DNA of 36,079 nt from an uncultured Pseudomonadota bacterium. GTDB lineage: Bacteria; Myxococcota_A; UBA796; GCA-2862545. Below the pieces are notes generated by a model that was not told where the DNA came from, searched no databases, and saw only the letters and a program-made list of their open reading frames with translations. The translations under genes and the position numbers were made by a program. Positions 1-7,749 of the stretch are shown piece after piece. Positions within the stretch are counted from its first letter, which is position 1, and each line of letters begins with the position of its first letter. The stretch spans positions 1 through 36,079 of the forward strand of contig CAIUDO010000125.1 in assembly GCA_903897935.1 (NCBI GenBank), read 5' to 3'.

Positions 1-50
1 GGCAGGCGACGGGAGGATACCTGAGCGGTGCTCTGGGCCCGCCCGCCGGA

Positions 51-1922
51 TCATGGGCAGAGCCCCTCCGTGATCTCGAGCGTGTTGTTGTCCTCGTGGC
101 ACTCGTCGACCTGCCCGTGGCCCTCACCGTCGTCGTCGACCACGAACAACAGCCTCCCGGCGGGCACGTCGGCGGGATCGAGATCCACGACGAACCCTTC
201 GCTGGTGGCGCCCGGCGGGATGGCGTACGGGACCTCGATGACGGTCAACAGGCTCCAAGACCCGCCGCGGAACGTGTACAGCGCCGACTTGAGGTTCTCC
301 GGCAGGTACGCGGTGCCACCGTTCGCGACCCGAAGGGTCACGTACAGGTGGCCCGCCTCGCACTCGACCGTGCAGATGTCGGGCTCGTACGGCATCGCGT
401 CGCCCTGGCTGTTGCCGGCGACCGCCGAGACGTCGCCAGAGCGGAAGTTGTTGTACGACGGCCAGTTCGGCAGGTTGACCGACGGGAGCAGGCTGTCGTT
501 CTCGATGTTCACGATGTTGTACGCGTGCTGATTCCACACGGTGCGACCACGCACCCAGGAGCTGTCAGCGTCTCCGATCACGGTCACCCCGGACTCGGAC
601 CCGCTGTAGCGCGACGACGTGAACACGATCTCGGCGTGGTCGTCCTGATCGACGTCCGCGACGACAGGGTACTCGCTGCAGGTTGCCGAGCTGTGGTTGG
701 TCTCTTGCAGCTTGACCGACCCGGTTGCGCCGTCGAACACCCAGACGTTGTCTTCGTCCGCGTAGACGACCTCGGCGCGCCCGTCGCCTTCGAAGTCGAA
801 CACCGCAGAGCCCGTGAAGCCGGACGACGCGTCGTTGACGCCTTGGCTCCACTTGAGCGTGCCGTCGGTCTCGATGACGACGTAGACGTTGTTCCCGGCG
901 ACGCCGATCTCGGGCGCGCCGTCGCCGTCGAAGTCGGCGACGGTCGGTGGCCCGATGGTGGAGCCGGTGAACGGGCCCGACCACAACACGGTGCCGTCGT
1001 CGTCTTGCAGGCGCACCACCCCTGGGTAGGTGGTGACGACGATCTCGCCCTGCGGATCCGCGTCGAAGTTCGCGACGGCGACGAACCCGTCCGGCTGCCC
1101 GTTGTACCAGAGCGCGACGCCCGACGCGTCGTACAGGGCGTTGCCGACCACGACCTCGAGCACGCCGTCGCCGGTGACGTCGGCGGCGACGCCGAACGCC
1201 GCGTACGGGGAGCTGTGGCCTGTGCCCTTTCCGTGCGCGCCACGCCCGCGGATCGTGCCGTTGCGACCGTCGATGATGACGTTGCCGAACACGACCTCGG
1301 CGACGCCGTCGGCCTCGAGGTCGTACACCCCGACGCCGCCGCAGATGAGCAAGGTGCCGAGGCCGTTGTCGGTGTTGCGCCACAACACGGCGCCGCTGCG
1401 ACCATCGAGCGCGTCGATCGCGTTGTTGCCAGCGACCACGACGTCGGGCCACCCGTCGCCGGTGACGTCCCCGATCGCGGCGGTGGGCGGCTCGGAGCCG
1501 TACCCGCTCACTTGCCAGTGCCGACCCGTGCCGTCGCCCGACACCGCGGTGATGTTGCCGCCGGTGCCGACGACGACGATGTCCGGGATGTCGTCTTCGT
1601 TGACGACGCCGTTTCCGTCGTCGTCGGTGAGCTGGCCGACTACCGGGGTGGCGTAGGAGTCGCCCATCGAGCTGTCGCGCCACTCGATCACGGGCGTGAA
1701 CGTGCCCGCGGTCCACTCGACCTCGCACGACTCGTCGATGGACGACGTCAACGCCCCGACCTCTGGGGCAGGGCACTCGGGTGGGCGGCCAGGACCGTCC
1801 GGGCGACCGGGATCTTCGCCCGTCTCAGCGGGCGTCTCGGGAGGCTTCTCGGCGCCGCTGAAGCCGTAGTCGGTGCACGCTGCGGTAGCCAACAAGAGCG
1901 CGACGGGGACGAACAAACGCAT
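51..1922 (-). CDS. FG-GAP/VCBS-repeat lipoprotein with C-terminal CARDB-like domain
   Basis: A 623-residue predicted surface lipoprotein. The start gives a short signal peptide ending in the lipobox LATAAC (lipidated Cys16), followed by a Pro/Glu/Gly-rich linker to about residue 50. The body holds about seven FG-GAP/VCBS-type beta-propeller blades with Asp-rich calcium loops such as DFDGDGAPE, DVTGDGWPD and DFEGDGRAE. From about residue 505 the sequence resembles a CARDB adhesion domain (a VANGG core and a late VDECHEDNN). A longer upstream reading frame exists, but the ATG at 1922 has AGGAG five bases ahead and a proper signal peptide. That Shine-Dalgarno overlaps the stop codon of the upstream GST gene, so the two are probably translationally coupled. 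The family is usually involved in binding or adhesion. No catalytic motif is visible and the ligand is unknown. Confidence 0.85.
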   Translation of the reverse strand: MRLFVPVALLLATAACTDYGFSGAEKPPETPAETGEDPGRPDGPGRPPECPAPEVGALTSSIDESCEVEWTAGTFTPVIEWRDSSMGDSYATPVVGQLTDDDGNGVVNEDDIPDIVVVGTGGNITAVSGDGTGRHWQVSGYGSEPPTAAIGDVTGDGWPDVVVAGNNAIDALDGRSGAVLWRNTDNGLGTLLICGGVGVYDLEADGVAEVVFGNVIIDGRNGTIRGRGAHGKGTGHSSPYAAFGVAADVTGDGVLEVVVGNALYDASGVALWYNGQPDGFVAVANFDADPQGEIVVTTYPGVVRLQDDDGTVLWSGPFTGSTIGPPTVADFDGDGAPEIGVAGNNVYVVIETDGTLKWSQGVNDASSGFTGSAVFDFEGDGRAEVVYADEDNVWVFDGATGSVKLQETNHSSATCSEYPVVADVDQDDHAEIVFTSSRYSGSESGVTVIGDADSSWVRGRTVWNQHAYNIVNIENDSLLPSVNLPNWPSYNNFRSGDVSAVAGNSQGDAMPYEPDICTVECEAGHLYVTLRVANGGTAYLPENLKSALYTFRGGSWSLLTVIEVPYAIPPGATSEGFVVDLDPADVPAGRLLFVVDDDGEGHGQVDECHEDNNTLEITEGLCP

Positions 1923-1930
1923 ACGAACTC

Positions 1931-2806
1931 CTAAGCGTGCTGCGGCGTGGAGCGGCGCCGCCACCAACGCACGACGACGTACAGAGCGACCAGCGCCGCG
2001 GTGAGGGCGGCGACGCGGGGCAGCAGCCACCCCGCCCAAGCGACGAGCGGCTGGCCATCGGGGTGATCGGTGAGGCCGCTGCGGCGCACCGACGGCTGCC
2101 TGCGGAACCGGCCCCACCACTTCGCGAGGTGGGGCCACCGATCCGGGGTGAGCAGGTAGCGCAGCTCGGAGCGGGCGAGGGCGGCGACACACGCCGCCAG
2201 CGCGACGTCCGCCAGGGTGAGGGAGCTGCCGACCAGCCACGGACCATCGTTGTCGCGGAGGGGATCCCCCGCGGCGCCTGCGGGGAGGGCGAGGGCGGCC
2301 TCGGCGCTCGTGAGGATCGCCTCGATCGTGGCGATTCGGTCGCCGGGTCCGTCCTCAAGCGACGCTGCGAGGGCGCGGTAGGTCCCGTCGAGGTCGGGGT
2401 GCGCGACGGCGCGTTTGGCCAGCGCGCGCCGACGACGCCCGAGATCGAGCGCGCCGATCGTGTCGGCGCCGCGTCCGAGCGCGTCGACCGGGAAGTCGTC
2501 GAGGCGCAGCAGCCACCCCTCGACCTCGTCGCGGCAGGCGGCCGGGAGCATCACGTCGTCGCCGGCCGCGGCGTGCACCGCGAGCAGGATGGCGGACAGA
2601 CGGTCGGCGACGGCGCCGTCGCGGACCAGCATCGGCACGGCGGCCGCGGGGGTGAGCCGCACGTACCAGGGCTCGAGGTGCTCCAACGCGACGAGCGTGT
2701 CGATCTCGCGGGCGACCCACGGGACCCCGCGCTCGCGCAGCAGCCAACGCACGAGCTGGCTGGCCGGCGCCCGGGAGTCGAGGAACACGCTCAGCGGGGC
2801 GGCCAT
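1931..2806 (-). CDS. GST-fold protein with C-terminal membrane anchor (GDAP1-like architecture)
   Basis: A 291-residue protein. Residues 4-80 form a thioredoxin-like GST N-terminal domain, with the cis-Pro region AAAVPML at 55-60. A long charged helical insert follows (about 98-175, containing FPVDA at 105-109 and HPDLDGTY at 136-143). The GST C-terminal signature [13 protein letters not shown] lies at 189-201. The tail is a single hydrophobic helix (about 261-279) followed by RWWRRR. GST-N, a long helical loop, GST-C and a tail anchor is the arrangement of the mitochondrial outer-membrane protein GDAP1, and the PVDA and TLADV landmarks fall in matching places. The ATG at 2806 was chosen because the longer upstream frame reads through Arg-rich noise. 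The gene overlaps the upstream CDS by 16 bases and is followed 8 bases later by the lipoprotein gene. Whether it binds glutathione cannot be read from the sequence. Confidence 0.8.
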   Translation of the reverse strand: MAAPLSVFLDSRAPASQLVRWLLRERGVPWVAREIDTLVALEHLEPWYVRLTPAAAVPMLVRDGAVADRLSAILLAVHAAAGDDVMLPAACRDEVEGWLLRLDDFPVDALGRGADTIGALDLGRRRRALAKRAVAHPDLDGTYRALAASLEDGPGDRIATIEAILTSAEAALALPAGAAGDPLRDNDGPWLVGSSLTLADVALAACVAALARSELRYLLTPDRWPHLAKWWGRFRRQPSVRRSGLTDHPDGQPLVAWAGWLLPRVAALTAALVALYVVVRWWRRRSTPQHA

Positions 2807-3438
2807 CGGCGCCTCCGCGCGAGCAGCAACAGGCCGACGGCGCCGCTGGCGGCCGGCCACGAGCCGCCGCTGTCGCACGCGCACCCGATCGCGGCGTAGG
2901 GCTTGCCGCCAAGGGTGGGTTCGCCAGTTCCAGGCTCGTACATCGGCGGGGCCGTGTCGCGCGCTGGCGGCGGACGGCCCCCGGTGTCGGCGTCGGCGTC
3001 GGCGTCGGCGTCGGTGTCGGCGTCGGCGTCGGCGTCGGCGTCCGTGTCGGCGTCAGCGTCCGTGTCGGCGTCCGTGTCGGTGTCGACGTCGGTGTCCGTG
3101 TCGGAGTCGGCGTCCGCATCGGTGTCGGTGTCGGCCGGCGCGGGGAACAGGGCGATCGAGCACCACCAGTCGGCGTCGTACTCGACCGTCTTCGTGCAGG
3201 TCTCTTCGGTGTAGCCGGGGTGGGTGGCGTGTACGGTCCAGGTGCCGTTCGCGACGGTGATCTCGTAGATGCCGCTGCTGTCGGCCGTGCCGGACCCCCC
3301 GCCGTCGACCCACACGGTCGCGCCCGGGAGCCGGGTGCCGTAGTAGATGTCGCTGTCGGCTACGACGCCGACGAGGGAGGCGGCGCGGGCGGCGCCGGGC
3401 GCGCAGAGCAACAACAAGCAGAGGGATGGACGCGACAC
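2791..3438 (-). CDS. Secreted MYXO-CTERM protein with carboxypeptidase-regulatory-like domain and Asp-Ala/Asp-Thr stalk
   Basis: A 215-residue predicted cell-surface protein. A signal peptide (1-19, hydrophobic [12 protein letters not shown]) precedes a small beta-sandwich at about 21-98. That domain looks like a CarboxypepD-regulatory or transthyretin-like fold ([33 protein letters not shown]). Residues 103-152 are an almost pure Asp-Ala/Asp-Thr repeat. The C-terminus has a Gly-Cys-Ala-Cys motif at 185-188, a hydrophobic run at about 199-207 and an Arg cluster, which fits a MYXO-CTERM sorting tail. The start is GTG at 3438, preceded by GGGAGG at good spacing; an ATG two bases upstream is out of frame. 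It is first in a three-gene unit with the GST-like and FG-GAP genes. No enzymatic motif is visible, so it is probably structural or adhesive. Confidence 0.8.
   Translation of the reverse strand: MSRPSLCLLLLCAPGAARAASLVGVVADSDIYYGTRLPGATVWVDGGGSGTADSSGIYEITVANGTWTVHATHPGYTEETCTKTVEYDADWWCSIALFPAPADTDTDADADSDTDTDVDTDTDADTDADADTDADADADADTDADADADADTGGRPPPARDTAPPMYEPGTGEPTLGGKPYAAIGCACDSGGSWPAASGAVGLLLLARRRRWPPR
2983..3132 (-). repeat. Asp-Ala/Asp-Thr coding tandem repeat
   Basis: About 150 bases of degenerate 6-bp repeat (GAC followed by GCC or ACC on the coding strand) encode residues 103-152 of the MYXO-CTERM protein. It forms the stalk between the beta domain and the sorting tail. On the opposite strand the same bases give a false Ser-Ala/Ser-Val reading frame. 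Confidence 0.9.
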
Positions 3439-3542
3439 ATGGACCTCCCGCCTCGCGTATCACGGCCCACCCGCGGCGGCAGCCGCGCCCGCGGCCGCCC
3501 AGAGTCGGGCGCTCGCTCACCCGCCGCGCGGACTGTGCTGGA

Positions 3543-4139
3543 TCAGAAGTCCTTGAGGATCTGCTCCTTCTTCACGCGCAGCTCTTCGTCGTCGATCAGG
3601 CCGGCCGCGTGGGCCTCCTTGAGCTGATCGAGGCGGCGCTTGAGCGTGTCGTCGGCGCGGTGCTGCTTCTCCTTCTCGGAGCGCTTCTGCTGGTAGGTCC
3701 GTTGGAACATCGAGCGGAGCTCGTCGGCGGGCACGCCCCGGCCGTTCCGAAAGTAGTGGTCCGACACCTCGCCGATGGCCCACGTGGTCGCGTAGGCCAT
3801 CGACACCGCGGCGAGCCAGCCCAGCACGGGCACGAATTTGGCGGCGGCCATCAGCACGTTCTGCGCGACGAGCGACGCCCCGAACGTGGACAGGATCTCC
3901 ATGATGGAGCGCTGATCGAGCTTGTGGCCGTACACCCGCGCGATGCCCTGCACCATCCCCACCTGGATCGGCGAGATGAGCGCCACGTCGACGAACGGGA
4001 TCGGCTGGAACGCGACGGCGGCAGCGGCCGCGCTGCACAGGTTGACGAGCGCGCGCACGGCGCCGTCGCGCTCTTCGGGCGACGCGTCGTCGTACTCGCC
4101 GCGCAGCACCTTCCCGAGCACCTCGGCGTAATCGGCCAT
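3543..4139 (-). CDS. DUF697-like membrane protein with C-terminal SHOCT domain
   Basis: A 198-residue protein. Residues 28-135 contain three or four hydrophobic segments typical of DUF697 proteins, with the landmarks [19 protein letters not shown] and PVLGWLAA...WAIGEV. A charged linker rich in Gln/Lys/Glu follows (about 145-168). The C-terminal 30 residues match the SHOCT pattern ([18 protein letters not shown], then KKEQIL). SHOCT domains occur at the ends of many bacterial proteins and are thought to mediate oligomerisation. The ATG at 4139 has a very strong GGGAGGAG just upstream, and the longer frame to 4274 lacks such a site. A 104-base gap separates it from the next gene on the same strand. 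The molecular function is not known. Confidence 0.8.
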   Translation of the reverse strand: MADYAEVLGKVLRGEYDDASPEERDGAVRALVNLCSAAAAAVAFQPIPFVDVALISPIQVGMVQGIARVYGHKLDQRSIMEILSTFGASLVAQNVLMAAAKFVPVLGWLAAVSMAYATTWAIGEVSDHYFRNGRGVPADELRSMFQRTYQQKRSEKEKQHRADDTLKRRLDQLKEAHAAGLIDDEELRVKKEQILKDF

Positions 4140-4221
4140 CGCTCCTCCCTGTCGCGGAGGTAGCACGCGCGGAGGGGCGGCGCAGGGGGCGGCGGCGGTC
4201 CGCGGGGCCGCGTGGACCATT

Positions 4222-4677
4222 ATGGAGACGTCGGGGGGTGAAGTGGGGCCGTACACGAGGTGGATCCCAGTCACGTTCGGCGAGTGCGATCCGGCCGCGA
4301 TCGCGTACTATCCGAGGTTCTTCGATTGGTTTCACCGGGCGATGGAGGGGTGGTACGAGGCGGTTACGGGCCGTCGATACGCGGACTTGATCCTGGTCGA
4401 CAAGCGTGGGCTGCCCGCCGTCCACACCGAGGCGGACTTCGTCGCGCCGTGCCGGCTCGGAGAGGAGGTGGGGGTGGTCGTCCGGGTGGCGCGGGTGGGG
4501 ACCTCGTCCATGGACCTCCGGTTCACGGTCATCGGCCGCGACGGGTCGGTTCGCGCGCGTGGGGGCACGGTCGTCGTGCACGTCGACCTCGACCCGACGA
4601 GCGGGCGCCACATGCAGCCGCTGCCGCTGATCGATGAGCGATTCGCAGCGTACGCACGCGAGTTTCCTCCGCAATGA
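4222..4677 (+). CDS. Acyl-CoA thioesterase, 4-hydroxybenzoyl-CoA thioesterase (hotdog) family
   Basis: A 151-residue cytoplasmic single-hotdog enzyme of typical family length. The N-terminal FGECDPAAIAYYPRFFDW (residues 19-36) closely resembles the active-site segment of Pseudomonas 4-hydroxybenzoyl-CoA thioesterase (FGDCDPAGIVWYPNY), which places the catalytic Asp at residue 23. It would hydrolyse an acyl- or aroyl-CoA to free acid and CoA; the substrate cannot be inferred. ATG at 4222 is used although its Shine-Dalgarno is weak. A GTG at 4243 with purines ahead is an alternative that keeps the whole domain. The stop overlaps the start of the copper ATPase gene in an ATGA, so the two are co-translated. 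No metabolic link between them is obvious. Confidence 0.85.
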   Translation: METSGGEVGPYTRWIPVTFGECDPAAIAYYPRFFDWFHRAMEGWYEAVTGRRYADLILVDKRGLPAVHTEADFVAPCRLGEEVGVVVRVARVGTSSMDLRFTVIGRDGSVRARGGTVVVHVDLDPTSGRHMQPLPLIDERFAAYAREFPPQ

Positions 4678-7010
4678 GCGGCGCCCGGATCGTCTTGCCC
4701 GTCTCCGGCATGACGTGCGCGTCGTGCCAGGCGCGGCTGCAGCGCGTGCTCACCCGCGTCGACGGGGTGTCCGAGGCGTCGGTCGACCTCGCGCTGGAGC
4801 GCGCGGTCGTGGCGTACGATCCGCTGCGTCTCGGGGCGCCCGAGCTCATCGAGGCGATCGAGGGGGCGGGCTTCTCGGTGCCGCCGCGCGCGGTGCGGCT
4901 GGTGCTCGACCCAGGGCGTTCGATCGGGGACAGCGAGCGCGTGCGCGCGGCGATCGCACGCGCGCCAGGGGTGCTCTCGGTGTGGGTGGACGTCGACGTG
5001 GCCCACGTCGCGCTGGCCGGTGGGGTCGAGGCGTCGTCGTTGGTCGCCGTGGCGGGCGCCGCGGGGGTCGAGGCGCGCGTCGGCGGCGACGATCCGTCCG
5101 CCGAGGCGGCCGCGGCGACGCGGCGGGACCGGATCGAGGCCGTCGTGATCGCGCTGTGCGCGGCGCTGACGGCGCCCCTGGTCGTCCCGATGTTCCTGCC
5201 CGGGGGGGCGCACCTCCCGGCGGCGGCGCAGCTCGCGCTGGCGCTGCCCGTGCAGATCGTAGGAGGGGCCCGGTTCTACCGAGGGGCGCTGGGCGCGTTG
5301 CGGGCGCGGTCGGCGAACATGGACGTGCTGGTCGCGCTCGGCACCAGCGCCGCGTTCGTGTTGTCGTGCGTGGCGTGGGCGCGCGGCGATCACGGGCTGT
5401 ACTTCGAGTCGGCGGCGTCGGTGATCACGCTGGTCCGACTGGGCAAGCTGTTCGAGGCGCGGGCGCGCCGGCAGACCGGCGCGGCGCTGCGGGCCTTGGC
5501 GGTGCTGCGCCCGGAGCAGGCCGTCGTGGTGCGGGACGGGCGCGAGGTCACGGTTCCGGTCGAGACGGTCGGGCCTGGGGAGCGCGTGCGCGTGGTGCCC
5601 GGTGCGCGGTTCCCGGTCGACGGCGTCGTGCGGGAAGGTTCGTCGAACGCCGATGAGTCGATGGTGACGGGTGAGAGCCGCCCGATCGCGCGCGGGCCCG
5701 GGGACGCGGTCATCGGCGGCACGCTGAACGTCGACGGAGCGGTGCTCGTGGAGGTCACCGCGGTGGGCGCCGACACGGTGCTGGCGCGCATTCAGCGGCG
5801 CGTCGAAGAGGCGGTTGGTCGTCGCGCGCCGGTGCAGGACCTGGTGGACCGGGTCTCGGCGTGGTTCGTGCCGGCGGTGGTCGGCGTGGCGGCGCTCGCG
5901 GGCCTCGGGCACGTCGTGTGGGGGGCAAGCCCTGTAGACGCGGCGTTGGTGGCGGTGTCTGTGTTGGTCGTCGCGTGCCCGTGCGCCCTCGGGCTCGCGA
6001 CGCCGACGACGCTGCTGGTCGGGACCGGCGTAGCGGCGAAGCATGGCATCCTCCTGCGTGACGCGGGCGCGCTCGAGCGCGCGAACGGGGCCGACACCGT
6101 CGTGTTCGACAAGACGGGCACGCTCACCGAGGGCGCCCCCGCGGTGATCGCGACCCTCGGCGCGCCGGACGTGGCGACGCTCGCGGCGGCGGCGCAGGCG
6201 GGCACAGAGCACCCGCTCGGGCGCGCGATCGTTGCGTTCGCGCCGGGCGCTCCGCCGTCGACCGGGTTCCGCGCGTTGGCGGGTCGGGGGGTCGAGGCGA
6301 TCGTCGGCGGGGACGAGGTGCGGGTCGGCAGCCGGCGGTGGATGCACGAGCTCGGCGTCGCGACCGAAGCCTGGGACGGCGACGCGGACGCGCACGAGGC
6401 GCAGGGCGCGACCGTCGTGTGGGTCGCGCGCGCGGGGCGGTGCGTCGGGGCGATCGCGCTCGGGGATCGGCCGCGGCCGGGCGCGCGGGAGGCGGTGGCG
6501 TCGTTGCGTGCGGCCGGGCTTCGGGTCGTCATGCTGACCGGCGACGCGCCGGCCACCGCGGCCCGAGTGGCTGCTGATCTCGGCATCGACGAGGTGATCG
6601 CCGGTGTGTTGCCCGACGGCAAAGCCACCGAGGTCGAGCGGCTGCGCGCCGCTGGCCGAAAGGTCGTGATGGTCGGCGACGGGGTCAACGACGCGCCGGC
6701 GCTGGCGGCCGCCGACCTCGGCGTCGCGATGGGGACGGGCTCGGATGCGGCGCGCGAGGTCGCGGCGATCACGCTGGTTCGCCCCGATTTGTGGGGCGTC
6801 GCCGCGGCGCTGGACATCGCGGAGGCGACCCGTCGCCGCGTGCGGCAGAACCTGTTCTGGGCGTTCGCGTACAACACGGTCGCGCTGCCGCTCGCGGCGC
6901 TCGGGCTGCTCACGCCGATGGTCGCCGGTGGCGCGATGGCGCTGAGCAGCGTCACGGTGGTCGCAAACGCGCTGCGGCTCGGCTGGTGGCATCCGCCCGC
7001 GCACCCGTGA
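4674..7010 (+). CDS. copA: Cu(+)-exporting P1B-type ATPase
   Basis: A 778-residue inner-membrane pump exporting Cu(+) at the cost of ATP. The N-terminal heavy-metal-associated domain has GMTCASC (metal Cys15 and Cys18). A second HMA-like segment at about 75-130 keeps the fold pattern but has no CXXC, so it is probably non-binding. Then come transmembrane helices, the actuator TGES (332-335), the metal-site CPC (435-437), the phosphorylation site DKTGT (Asp479), the nucleotide-domain EHPLG motif, GDGVNDAP (668-675), and final helices with YNTVALPLAALG and ALSSVTVVANALR. The CPC, YN and MALSS signatures are those of the Cu(+) subclass. Length is normal. The start overlaps the thioesterase stop (ATGA). 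No copper-responsive regulator or chaperone gene is in the window. Confidence 0.95.
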   Translation: MSGARIVLPVSGMTCASCQARLQRVLTRVDGVSEASVDLALERAVVAYDPLRLGAPELIEAIEGAGFSVPPRAVRLVLDPGRSIGDSERVRAAIARAPGVLSVWVDVDVAHVALAGGVEASSLVAVAGAAGVEARVGGDDPSAEAAAATRRDRIEAVVIALCAALTAPLVVPMFLPGGAHLPAAAQLALALPVQIVGGARFYRGALGALRARSANMDVLVALGTSAAFVLSCVAWARGDHGLYFESAASVITLVRLGKLFEARARRQTGAALRALAVLRPEQAVVVRDGREVTVPVETVGPGERVRVVPGARFPVDGVVREGSSNADESMVTGESRPIARGPGDAVIGGTLNVDGAVLVEVTAVGADTVLARIQRRVEEAVGRRAPVQDLVDRVSAWFVPAVVGVAALAGLGHVVWGASPVDAALVAVSVLVVACPCALGLATPTTLLVGTGVAAKHGILLRDAGALERANGADTVVFDKTGTLTEGAPAVIATLGAPDVATLAAAAQAGTEHPLGRAIVAFAPGAPPSTGFRALAGRGVEAIVGGDEVRVGSRRWMHELGVATEAWDGDADAHEAQGATVVWVARAGRCVGAIALGDRPRPGAREAVASLRAAGLRVVMLTGDAPATAARVAADLGIDEVIAGVLPDGKATEVERLRAAGRKVVMVGDGVNDAPALAAADLGVAMGTGSDAAREVAAITLVRPDLWGVAAALDIAEATRRRVRQNLFWAFAYNTVALPLAALGLLTPMVAGGAMALSSVTVVANALRLGWWHPPAHP

Positions 7011-7035
7011 TCCCGGTCTCCGCGTCGAACGGAGG

Positions 7036-7749
7036 TCAGACCTTCGGAATACGCGCGTCGAGCTCTTGAGTGAACGCCTGCGGGCCGGTGCTCCGGCTCC
7101 CCGGCGTCGAGGTCGTCGCGGCAGCGGTGATCGCGGCGGCCTCGGCCTCTTCGTCGTCCAGTCCGAGTCGCTCGAGCACGGACTTGGCCCATCGATCCGG
7201 GTGCGCGTCGACCTGCTGATGGTTGAGCCGGTTCGGCGACGCTACCGGGTCGAAGGACACGGTGCGCTTCAACCGGTCGAGCGTGGTGCGATCCTCCGCG
7301 CTCTTTGCTTGGTACCCGGCGATGACCCAGGCTTCCGAACATTGTGACGGCGCGCCGATCACGATCGGCTCCGGGCTTGTAGCGGCCCACGGGCCGGCCG
7401 GCGTGGCGAGCCCGTCGCGTGCTGCACGCAGCTGGTCGGCGGCCGTAGCCCCTGCTGCATCCCCGTCGACGACGAAGATCACGCCGACCGCCCCGACGGC
7501 GTCGGGGTCGCGCTTCGCTGCTTGGAGCAACCTCCGCAACACGCCCGCATGCCCCGACCCGATGGGCTGGCCCATGAACGTCCGACCGAAGATCCGTTTG
7601 AAATAGTCGGTGGTCGTGTGCACGTCGAAGAACGCTTCGGACGCGACGATGCCTGTGAGCGGCAACGCGCCGCCGACGCATCGCCAGACGACCGCAACGC
7701 GTCGTGCGTCCGTCGTGCCCTCCACCGCCAGGATCACGCGCCGGATCAC
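7036..7749 (-). CDS. TOPRIM-like protein, partner of the adjacent ATPase (candidate defence effector)
   Basis: About 237 residues. The N-terminus VIRRVILAVEGTTDARRV puts a conserved-type Glu10 at the end of the first strand, and FVVDGDAAGATAAD puts Asp95 and Asp97 after a later strand. This Glu plus DxD layout is that of a TOPRIM fold, as in OLD-family nucleases, PARIS AriB and topoisomerases. The final 35 residues are Ala/Thr/Ser-rich and probably disordered. The GTG at 7749 is preferred because it forms a GTGA overlap with the ATPase stop and has GGAG ahead; a GTG at 7764 would add five residues. It converges on copA across 25 bases. By family logic it would cleave nucleic acid when licensed by the ATPase. 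That is inference, and I cannot assign a named family. Confidence 0.7.
   Translation of the reverse strand: MIRRVILAVEGTTDARRVAVVWRCVGGALPLTGIVASEAFFDVHTTTDYFKRIFGRTFMGQPIGSGHAGVLRRLLQAAKRDPDAVGAVGVIFVVDGDAAGATAADQLRAARDGLATPAGPWAATSPEPIVIGAPSQCSEAWVIAGYQAKSAEDRTTLDRLKRTVSFDPVASPNRLNHQQVDAHPDRWAKSVLERLGLDDEEAEAAAITAAATTSTPGSRSTGPQAFTQELDARIPKV

Noticed and set aside
2983-3132. Possible CRISPR or other structured direct-repeat array in the 6-bp repeats
   Set aside because: There are no spacers; units are contiguous, in frame and encode a simple acidic stalk.
7018-7034. Small hairpin CTCCG-7-CGGAG between copA and the TOPRIM-like gene
   Set aside because: A five-base stem without a T-tract in this GC content is close to chance expectation, so I did not list it as a terminator.
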